Shown one piece after another: positions 23,434 through 35,400 of a stretch of DNA of 64,000 bases. The first letter of the stretch is position 1, and every line of letters begins with the position of its first letter. A model generated the notes under the pieces. The model did not search any database. It was not told the origin of the DNA and saw only the letters and a program-made list of their open reading frames with translations. Source of the DNA: Baylisascaris procyonis. Its lineage: Eukaryota > Nematoda > Chromadorea > Rhabditida > Ascarididae. The position numbers were made by a program, and so were the translations under genes. Location of the stretch: contig JAZARR010000213.1 in the NCBI GenBank assembly GCA_037389465.1, positions 4,012,501 through 4,076,500 of the forward strand, given 5' to 3'.

Positions 23434-26400
23434 CTAAAATTTCCTTTCAGCACTCTGCACACGATTTGGCCCCATTCTCGACAAAGATCACCCTTATGCA
23501 GCATTAGTGCGGCATCACTTCAAATACAACAAATGTTAGCACTTTTATTATTACGAAAGGTTTATTATTATTATAATTATTGCCAACAGCTACATCCTCT
23601 CGTCATCAGCGATACAATGAATCGACTGTCATAACTAAGGCTAACATTATTTAGACTGCTATGTGCAGTATCCGCCCCAATATAGATATAAGCTCGCTTT
23701 TGATTAAAGGCAGTTTAGTTATTTGAGTCTTGGCTTCTGCGATCCCACCAAGATAATTCAAGCATCTTTCTCATTCATCAACAATATGGTAATGAAAGCT
23801 GGTTAGTTATAAAGATGTTGAGTTGCAAGGAGGCTATCTCAATAAAACGAAAACTGACGCATTTATTCCCGTCAGAAGAGTAGACGGATAACTAAGAATG
23901 GAATAAAGCAGAATAAATCCCCCATATGAGTTCCCTTCCAAGATGTCACAACGTTCTTGCACGTGTATTCTTCCATATGTCGTCACCCGTTCTAACTTAC
24001 TTTTCTCAATGAGCCCTCTCAAACGTATTGCTTTGCATGAAACCTGTCAGGCCAGGGACTTGTAATCGAAAATATAGACTATGAAATATTTAAAAATAAG
24101 CTTGATATAATTGCTATGTTTAATTATAATAACGAATAAAAGAGATAGCACGCTGAAGAAGGTAATAGCCATGCGGACACCAAAACATTTCATTCGCTGG
24201 CACTATTGACTGAATGAGCGAGCACAAACGATCACACAAACACACCACAACCACGCATACGTACATTCACAAATCAGCCCACCGCAAGCAAGACAGCTCA
24301 TGCAAAATCAGTAGTTTCATGTTAGCGGATTATAATATTCGTTCAGCGTCAGATAATGCCTGCATAGGCCCGCAGAACTTGAAAGGGAAGCGATGGTTGA
24401 ATGGGTACCAAAATACTAAACGTCTTCTCACTCCTCTTATCTATCAACTAAGCGTTGTTATGTTATCTTGGTGGTATTCAAAGGGGACGACATAACGCTA
24501 GTCGAATTGTTTTCCTCAAGCTCTGACTGACGCTTCAACGTTTCAAATAACACGGGGTCAATCTCATGCGCACGCGACAATGTGCCGTTATCAAAAAGCC
24601 AGAAACGACGAATCGTTTTCTTGCGTGATGGAAATTCATTCTTTAATGTAGGCATTGATTTAGTGCCATTTGTTGAGAATCGTGGTTCGGCAAGCGTCGT
24701 TGCAGACGTCGTCGACGATGTTTTGATCTCAATAGTCGTAGTCTCTTTAGAGGTGAATGTTCGTATGGTAACTTCCTTTGTTGTGGCCGATTTTGACGGA
24801 TCGGATGCCCCCGTCGTGGTCTCTGTTGAGGCTTTCAGTGAAACTGAGGTTGAGGTGAGTGTTGTCCTTGGCCCTGGGATGAGAGTGGTTTCTGGAAGTG
24901 TAGGAGTGATTGTGGTAGAGGCTAAATTTTCCTTACCTCCCCACGTTGCATCCCATTCGCCGCAGGATCCTTGATTGCACATTGCAGAATCCTTGTGAGA
25001 GCCTGGGCAATTACCGTACTGGCAATGACGAGTACGCCGCTTCACGCCGCTACCACACGAAACGCTGCATGAGCCCCAGCTCGACCATCCTGACCACTGA
25101 CCACTGGATGACAAACATGGCTGTTCATTACAAAATTGTTGCTCCACGCCACTGCCAAAACAGTTACCTTCTGAACATCTCCTGGAAATAAAAAAAAAAC
25201 TTCGAGATCAAGAATTTATTTCAGCTTATTGAACACTTCAACGGCAATTGAAACGAATAAAAAATGCTCTGATTTTTTAAAATGCTTTTGACGCTTTATT
25301 CGGATAAATGAACTGACTCTTTCTTAGTGCCTAGAATTTTTAAAATGAGGTGACAAACCTTAAAACTCGGAATTTTTGAATTTTTCCGAGGCAGCGCAAA
25401 AATTCCAAATCACTCTAAGCATTCGAGTGAACTTTTTATGGCGTTTTGAATATCATTGTTGTTAAACGTTCTGAAACGATGCAAAAATTTTGCATTCATG
25501 ACATTCTCTCGAAAGTGCATATTCCACATCGCCATTCATCTTGCCTTCATATTTTACATGAAAAATTATTCTCATTCAGTGCTTTAAAAAAAAACGTTTA
25601 TACGCGTTTTTACAAATTTGCTTTGGAAAATCCGGTCATGATGACGTCATATCTGTGTGTATTTAAATGAAATGTCGTTTAATCTCTTCGATACCTTCAA
25701 CTCAAGAACCACTGAAGCCAGAGAAGCAAATTTTGATAGAACTTTATACTTCATAGAGTTATTGCTAATGGTTCATCAAAATTTACGGTCTCTGCTTAAC
25801 TGCATAGATTCAATTATTTATTTCCTTTCATAACCTATGCTCTAACGATGCAACAAGAAGCTAGCCAGCCATTCAATGTTACTGAAAGAAACAAATTTGA
25901 AATAATGACAAATTTTTGTCAGTTAACTTAAGATTTTTCAAATGCTCATCGTGACCGTCGAGGTACGAGAGTTTGGAAATTTTCAACAGCATTTGTGCAG
26001 AAAGAAAATTCAAGTGTTGAGATGCCTAAAAGCATGTCATTCACTTTAGTTCAACCTGTATTAATGAAGAGCTCTCAAAACCTGTGCAGAAAGAGTTTTT
26101 CCCTAATTTTATTAAGTCAAAACCGAGCATGACCTAAATTTTTGAAGTGTAGGAAGTTAACGAAAAAAAGTAGATCAAAGGAATTTTTCTCATCATTAAA
26201 CTGTGAAAGACGATAAATATTGCAGAAAAATAAACGAATGCATAATGAAAGATGCCTTGTTCTCGAGCGAAGACCCCGACCGCATAACTGAGAGCATTCA
26301 GACCAAGCTCCCCACTGCAGCCAATGAGAGGCAGTAGGACAACTTCCTAGATTGCAAGACATTCGCGATTGCCCTGATCCGTCACATGGCTCCTAGAAAA

Positions 26401-29400
26401 TAAAATTTTCATTAATTACTTTCTGTTTTCAATGACTTTAAAATAAACTGCTTTTAGGCACTGAGATGGTAATTACTACGAGTGATATGAAGGAGTACTT
26501 CGAGCGTAGATGAAAGCTTAACACAAATCTAGTCGATAACAACGGCACTCTACGAATGTAATTCACTCTTAGAGCATTCAAGACTTAAAATTATGCGCTG
26601 CCTAATAATGCCTCAACTAATGAATGGACAAGATGTGTTGTTGAAAGCGAGCAACGAACAAAGAAGTAGAAACACAAGCTAGAAGGGCTTTTTGTAATCA
26701 CTCATCACTATTTTTTTCCTTGAATTACGAGGTCCTCAAGCAATTCAAAAAGTTGGGATTAAAACTGCATGATAAACCACAAATAAAAGCCGCCTGCTTG
26801 GTGCAAAAGACGAAACGTGGACGAACATCGAAACAGTGCCTTAAGTGTACGTTCATATGCTGTCGAACGACTTAAATTTCCTCAAATTAAAAAATTCTTT
26901 AAGATCGCACTTGCCTCATCCCAGAATGAAACTGACTTGTAGATTATATAGCACCTTTAAGTGCTAATAATCCACTGGAAGATTATCTATTGACACAAAA
27001 CTAGATTTGAGAGATCACTTAGGATACAGATATCCATGAACGTAGATGTGAACCATCAAAATGGGCGATCTCGCCATGATGCAACTGTCATTTTTTCCCG
27101 TTTTCAAGCCTTCACACTTGAAACATCCTAAACACTTTTTTCCATTGCTAACGGGCTACTGCATTTCAAGTTTTCAGTATTTTCCCAGCTTAATGCATCA
27201 AAATATGGCACAACGGACTGAATAGATGTCAGTTTGAAGTGAATGTTTATTTTCTGACTTAGTCGTGCTCGCAACGTTCCTAAAATAAACCAACTGATAT
27301 TGAAAGAGTGGAGGGATAGAGGGAAAAAAGGCTTATAAACTTGATAATACCGTACGCTTACGCTAGTGCAGATGAATTAAAAGCGGTAAGTATTCGCACT
27401 TATAGCTTTATCAAGCAATGTGGTAACCGTATAGGTGAATTATCGACTAGTATGGGTGAAAATAAATTAGTCTGCATAAGATTTCATATTCACCGATCTC
27501 TAAAGATGCACATAAAATGTGTTCGGAGTGATAATTAAATTAGGAATCAATCGGATGCATGCTACAATTTCCAGGTGGTCATACAGGTGGACGTGTACAA
27601 ACAAACATTAGCAATTAGTGAATAAACTAATAAACTGTTGAGAACGATACTCATCTATCACTGAAATTGTTGAGAATTTTCAACTATTATTGCGATGAGA
27701 AAGATACTCATCTCGGAACTGCAGTTTTTCACTGAACGAACAGATTGATTAGACTGTCAGATGACTGGCTGTATAGTAAAGTGGAACGGTGTACGCGTCG
27801 TGCACTTATGATTTCACTTTTTACATTCTTCAGCGTTCAAGTGATCAACGCTCGACGAAGGTAATCGGTTTCATAAATTGGCCCATCAAATGTTCGGAAG
27901 TTGGCAAATATAAGAACAACCTTCCACTTATTTTTTATTATTAACTAACTATCAGTTGAGTAATTGTGACAAAAAGTTAGCGTTAGGAAAGTGGGCGGAG
28001 AGCGAAGGGGGAAAGAAGGGAGAGGTAGGTGCTTGCAGAGGTTCTTGGAGATGTGGCAATCGAGCACTTGCAGCTTTGCAAAATAACTCTATGACAATTT
28101 ACGTGGAAAGCATACATTGGAGTATTTAAGCAATTCGCTTCGTAGATGAAAAATTAATCTATGGGAACTGAGAGAGCAGTTGCGGAATCTGAAAAAATTT
28201 GGATTGAAGAAAAATTGTGAATTTCGTAAAAGGAATCGGTAATTCAATACAGTTTCGAAAGGCTTTATTCAATAAAGGGGATTACGAGAGTGAAATTACG
28301 TCTTTTCGTTGGGACCAAATAGTTGTATTAAATTGTCGCTTTTCAAACGACAACAGAATGAAGCAAAACTTTGGGATGAATTCCGTCTTAAAATATGTTG
28401 TTCGCAGGCAAAATGCGCTTGAAGAGTGATGCTACATACCTTTGTGCAGTATCGGTTCCTTATTTGTATGCCCGGTCCACAACTGGTCGAACAGTGTGAC
28501 CACTCAGTCCATTTACCCCATAGTCCAACTGTGCCCGTATAGCAGGAACCCATGTCACACTGACGCACTTCCATAGAGTTACCTGCAGTACGTATTAGGA
28601 TTCTTTGTTTTATCCTGGAACAAAGACAACAAAGCGAAAGTGGAAAAAAGCAGGAAGGTTATTGCAGGTCACATCACCTGGAGATGACAATGCTAAGCTG
28701 AATGGAGTCACCAAAAACAGCATGGCTGTGCATGTAGAAAACATAAATATGCAATGATCGAGTATACAACTATTGGCGCTATATTGACATCCCCAGGCAG
28801 TAGCACATTTAAGATCGTCGGCGTTTCATGGCAAATGGCAAATCAGCGATATCGTATTAATGGCCACTTCAGTTCCGTTCAACCTACATTGACCTCAACA
28901 ACTTTTGTTTGCCTCTTAACCATACTGAATGTAAAGAGTATTTTATTTCAGCACAAACTGTAGCATTAATTAGTATACTCAAAGTTGAAAGAAACTGTGC
29001 TTTCTCACCACCACAAGAATAGCCGAGTGTATTTTGAGATGAAATACATCTACGATATCTGGCCTGTGAGCCTTTGCCACATGTCACTGAACATTGATTC
29101 CAAAGAGTCCACTCGCTCCAAGATTCGGTCGATATGCTTGGCTTTGGACATGGTGCAGAAGAACATGGTGCGCGCTCTACCGACTGACCATCGCAATGTC
29201 CACTAATGCAGAAGCGAGTCCTAAAATAGTTGAAAAAAAAAATTATCCACTAAAAGTTCCAGAGCGTAATTCGGTTGTATTCTGATTGAGATAATTGCCC
29301 ATATTTAGATATTCTACATTCACTTCTCAAAAAGCACTCATAGCACATCGATTGATGTTTCAATTGGCTTGGTAATTGCGCTTATTCTACGATTGCGCAG

Positions 29401-32400
29401 AGCACAACGGAAGCATTAAGAACTGCATTGTGCGCTCATCAGGTATACTCTATGATATGCGCACTAGAATAGCAAGGAATTCAACACAAACAGCTGTGTC
29501 CGCGATAGTTCAGTTCAAAATATTCGCTAGACAATTCAAGGGTCAAAGATTCGTCGTCGTACATCGACAAAGCCTTCACTCGTGATGAAATAGTGGTCAT
29601 CATCTTAATTTGAGAAGGAGAAGAACAGTTGGGCACAATTTATTACTTTTCAAGCATTTACTTTTAAAACGGCGCGTTTAAAACTTAGGTTTTGCAAAAA
29701 TATGCTATATGAGAGGTAGCAAAAGTGTAATTCCCCATCCCTGATGAACGATCATTGACTTGTTGCATAGAAATCTTCGTCTGAACCTCATTCATACGAA
29801 ATCTTGAAAAGCGTCTCTTTTCTAGCTCAACGAGATCTAAAAGAATACCTCGATAATAAAAAACTTTTCTGGATAAGGAATCGTTTCATTCGACTACCGG
29901 CAAAATTCTCCCATGCAGAAAACTTGCTCAAAAAAACGGAACAGTCGAACACTATTGTTCATCATCTCGAAACTTCAAAAAAAAAAAAAAAAAAAACGGT
30001 GGACATAAGCGCGTTGATCACAAGCCGATTTCTCAATGAGTAAGTTATAAATAACTAAATAACTAGCTACCATTCCTGCGGATGATAACTGTTAGTATGA
30101 TTGAATGCCCTCATTTATGGGCAGAAATTCGACAAAAGATAAAAATTTCCTTTTTTTGAAACGTATTCCTTCAAGAGGTGCGCATTTGTTTGTAAATTTG
30201 AACTCCTTCTTTCTTTTTTTTTTTCAATTCAATAGCAGAAAATTTCATTTAAGAGTAAATCCTAATACGCTTCAAAAAATATGGTTTTTAATCAATTCTC
30301 TCTAAACATTGCTTAAATGTTTTCAGTCGTAGTAAAAATAAATAACTGAAAGAACTTTTTTAGAGTCAACAAAATCGACGATCATAAATTTTAAACGTTC
30401 TCAGCGTTCATCACTCTGTAGCGCAATTATAATTCAACAATACAAAAAAACAAATTAAAAAGTGCTGTAAAACTCATGACGGTAATTATTTCTGGACTTC
30501 GTATTTATGACCCGACTATTGGGTGAAATGACAATTTCCGAGTAGGATAGATGCAGACTGAGGAAGAAAATGAAAGAACGAACAAATATGGCTAACTGAT
30601 AAACAAAGCAGAAAATAAACAAAAAATCCTTCGAAAAGAATCTGAACGATCCTCATAAGAAGCAAAATGATCTCATTTTACAGAGCAGAAAATGTTTAAC
30701 ATTCAAGCACAACTAGCTAGAGGCTCGCCTAAAAGTGATAGTTGCCAGTGAGGAGAATTTGAAGAGCCAAGAAAGAGTCTACTTTCACGTAGCAAATGCT
30801 GTATTATTTCAAATAGCACCCTATTTTATCCATTCACATGGGAGGTTTCAAAACTTTCCTTTTCAATGAATAAAAAATTGAACATTTCAAGCATGACGAA
30901 GAGCTCCTTCTCATAGAATCTTCAGCGCCCTAGTTATGATCCTCCTCAAGAAAAAAGCTATTGAAAACTTGCTCCATAAGTTGTTAAGCGAAAATTCTGA
31001 GAATGGAAAAAAAAACACGACGACGATTTTTTTTACTTTCCAAAGATCCACAAATAGAACAGCAGCGGCTACGTGACAATACAACAGTGGCGCATGCCTC
31101 ATTACATTAAACAGCGGAAAATTATTATTTAGGTTTAAGAAGAAACTGAAATATAGGAAAGTTATTCTATGAGGCGCACAAAAAGGATGACTTTAGAATA
31201 ACAGATATCTTAAGTGATCAAATATAAGATTCTTTATGCAGAAATCCTCTTTAGATACTTGATGTGCTATACTGAAGTATCTCGTACAATAGAAGCCCTC
31301 ACAAATGCATACTAGCTTGAACATGAATCACTCTCTAAGAATTTGTATTCGATGTAAAATATCTATAAATCAAATACAAAAACCTAAGTTATATTTGATA
31401 GATCATCCAAATCTCGATTAAAAAACGTCCAACTCTATTAGAGTTCAACTCAAGAGTTCAACGTTCAACTCAAAAACGTTCAATTATTCAACATCAATAA
31501 TCATGTCCTTTAATAAGCACGCAATAGCATTTAAATATCTGCTAAGATGATCAAGAAAATAGCAACGATAAGGCGATGAAAAATGCAAGTATTCTTGAAT
31601 CCGAAAATCATTAACATAAATAGGCCTTGTAGAAAAAAGCCATAAATATAAAGCTCACCCTTTGAGAGTCGCAAAAAAAAAAGAAATATAAAGCAGAAGA
31701 AGTGAGAGAATTAGCCAAGAAATTAATACGCATCATTTCATAAGCCTTTTAGGAGAACAGCTGAATAAAACGTATCTTTGCAAATCTTAGCAAACCTCTT
31801 ATTGACAAAAAAAAATGCATCATGCTATTCAATTTATGAGAGAGAATAGACGTTAGCAAATTGGCGAATGTCAAGCAATATATAAATTTCAGCGTAACAA
31901 GAATTTTCTTATCTATTGTTTCTTTTTCCTCATAGTGGATGGTAATAAAAACAATCGCAACATCATACCATTATAAATCGCTAATGCAATTTGAATTTCC
32001 TTCATTTATTACTTATAATATCGATTGATTTGCGTATGAATATAATAGTGCAAGACGAATAAAATCTTTCAAAGTATGCGCCATTTAGCGGTGCGATTTG
32101 AAATTGTGCACAATTTAATTGGTAATTTTCATTGTTTGGGCATTCAATTCAGTGCATTAATTCATCGTGAATTACTCGAAACGGAACTTCAACATGAATA
32201 AAGGACATCCAATTTAAAGAGTATGGAAATTATTGAGAAAATTATCTGCAATAAATGAAAATAGAAGCGGAAATTGCATGGCCGATATCGGGAAATGAAT
32301 GTCTATTCTGTTGATAGGCAAATATCGTTTAAATTAGAATCGTTTCACTCAAAGAGAATATATGGTCAATAAAAATGAAAAAAAATTTAATGCCAAGAAA

Positions 32401-35400
32401 TAATTATGACACTAAATGGAGATTGAAGAAACGAAAAAGCGATGCATCCGTCTATTTAGAGGCATCGATCAGATTGCGAGGAGAAGAGGGAAGGAAGTAG
32501 AGGTAAAGAAGTTGATAGAAAGGCTAGAAAGGCACAAGTAATCACATACCCAGAAAACCTCTAATTTATGAAAAGAAAGTAAAAACACTACTAGTGGAGA
32601 TTATTAAATTTGCATAATTAATGCAATACGTTGTGATTGAATAGTTCGTCAACAAAGGTAAAAAATTATATATCCATAAATATTAGCCATCCTTTATAAA
32701 ATATATACTGCGTTTCATATGCAATTTGAATGCTTATATCTAATAAATGTAACATTATATCGTATGCTGAATATAGTATGCATCCCTTTATTTAACGCTT
32801 ATTCACTCTACCGGATGTGATATTTTATAGCTTTGATGGAATAGTTTTAATGAAGAATCTCAAAGGTTTGCGAGCAGGATAAGGTCGATTCCTAGTCGAT
32901 TCCTACAAATGGGAGATGAATGTCAACGACAATGTTTCAGAACAGACATAATATAATGTGCCTAAGAAACTCTAGCAATTTTAACAATGCATTTGTCATT
33001 CGGCAAGACAACCCTCGCAGGTGCCGGATCAAGCCTGTTATAGATTTGGGTACTAAGAGATTGGGTTCGAAATTGCTTCTGCGTCACATTGCTTGATCAC
33101 ATCGATCGTATTTTTGTCTATGACTTGACTTCAACTTAGAAAAGAGTTACCTTCATCGGACTTAAGTTGGTGACTTCAATTTCCAATAAGCAATACCAGT
33201 TTTTTCGCGTTCAAATAAAAAAAGCAGCAGTTTTCAAGAGGTTTTACAAACCATCGGTATTAATGGTAACCACGTGGAAGGACGTCATTATGCACATCCG
33301 TGTATAATTCATAGCTCACAACTTTGTTGGACGTTTGAAAGGACTCCTTCACCATTCACTAATGACTGTGGTTTTGCATATACCCACTGGTAATGGAATG
33401 ACTTCAATAAAACACCTTCGTTATTTCTACCGAATTTTTTGGTTAGATGAAACGATTAAATGTATTGCAATGGGCTAGATTGAACCCACTTTGGATGTAT
33501 TAGATAGGAAAACGAAAATCGCACAACACGTAATTGAATTCAGAATGCATGGGATTCGAAACGAAACGATGAAACAGTATGAATGTGTAAATAAGAAAAA
33601 TGACCGACCGCTCACGAAAACCGTTTCCACAAGTTTGTGAGCAGAATGTCCACATTGACCAAATGGTCCATTCGCCGAATATGTTGGACGATGAGCTGAC
33701 TGCTTGTAGAGGGCAACGCTCCGTTGGACATGGGACATCTCTTGTCACCAATGCGTTATTATTGCAAGAAAGTGCCTTAAATTTCATCTGATGTTGTTTA
33801 TGCATGCAACTGCATAAGAATACCTAAATATTTTCCATATTTTCAATTCTATTCCCTATGCTTTTATTATTCCCACAATAAACTCATATGTGCATTTGTG
33901 TGCGTATTTTATGCAAATTTTTTCAATGCTTTCAATTTACGAACCAATTTATAGTCTCAAAGATGAAGCTCTGCAACTGACATTCATATCTTAAGATAGC
34001 TTTGACTGACAGGGTAACACAACTGTTCGATCAACTGCATAAATATTTACAAGCCATCAATATAATCCACTTACCTACTTTATAATAGCTTGTCATGCTT
34101 GCCCCTCATGTCTAATCCGTTGCCCAGTTATTTGAGTAGTGAAACAGTATTGAGGTGGTTGAATCACCGACGATTCCATTTGAGCGGTTGCTTGTTCAAT
34201 TGTATGATCAACCAAGTCAACCAGATACACATATTTAAACATTCAGCTCAAGTCTTTGTTAGCTCCTGTCATATTTGTTGAATTTATACTTGAGCCCAGA
34301 TTTACAAACTGGGAGGGGAAAGATGAAAAATTGAGGTCCCTTTTCTCAACACATTAAATTTGAACATGGACATAGGAAAATTTCGAGCAATTAAATAATA
34401 AATTTTGATAAATTGGTTAACATCGTGGAAAAATAATGATGTTGGGTAGTCCAAAGGAATAAGACGATCGGAATCTTCATTTCTGACTTCCAATCAAAAC
34501 CTCTGAAGTTTTCAACTATAATCTATATGGGGCGAACATGTGCAAGATATTTGTGGTGCTTCCATTCGGATTCAGAAGGAATAACTGCCAGTGTAGGTAT
34601 TGCGATGCGTAGTCATTGCGAAGACGAGAAATGCATTTGAATTTTCTCTGCTGCAGTTCAATTAGAAAAAAGTTTAATCGCTTCGTGATGTTCGGCTATT
34701 AAAGATATCTTTAATGTTATTTTTTTCGCTTTTCATTCAATTCCATAATTGAAACCATAACATATAATACACCAGAATTCCCGTAAGGAATCTTTTTTTT
34801 GAAGACGAAATTATGAAAAAAAATCTTCAGCATTAAACTAAAGAGAATTTTCCCAACACAGACATTTACAAAACTTAAAAATAATAACAAAATAACTAAC
34901 AAGGCATTCGCCATCTAAGCAATAGCGATCATTACCACATGGCGCTCCGTTTGGTAGACTATCTCCAAAGAAACGATAATTTCTTTGTGATCCATGCGTA
35001 TTACTTACATCGCAGAATACCTTCAAGATAGCAGCACAAATAATAAGCGAGAGTGCAATTTATATTGAAAACTAATTTGCGAACAACGTCACTCTAATGC
35101 TTTAATTGAAGCAGATCATAGCCTCATCCCTATTAGAAATATTGATAACATTGGTGATTAATGCGTTGAGGTTTTTGCTGTAGATAGGATCTGAGAATCG
35201 TATGGCTTCAGTGCAAAACTGTACGATCGTAAGAATGAAATTCATAGCTTAAATTCATTGGTTTCTACTTAATTGTTGAGGATGCAATCTAGGAAAGAGG
35301 AGTGCACAAACCTTGCATGCTCTTTGAGGATATCGATTCAGCTGACTTCCGGTTCCGGTCAGCTCCCGGTCATTCTTTAATCTTTTATGTTCTGAGCACC

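Noticed and set aside
24582..24974. 130-codon plus-strand frame rich in Val and Ser
   Set aside because: It is the complement of the ADAMTS Thr-rich tail and exon 18; the composition is a mirror of Thr/Ser codons.
33055..33085. GGGTTCGAAAT resembling a tRNA T-loop
   Set aside because: No matching stem and no cloverleaf on either side.
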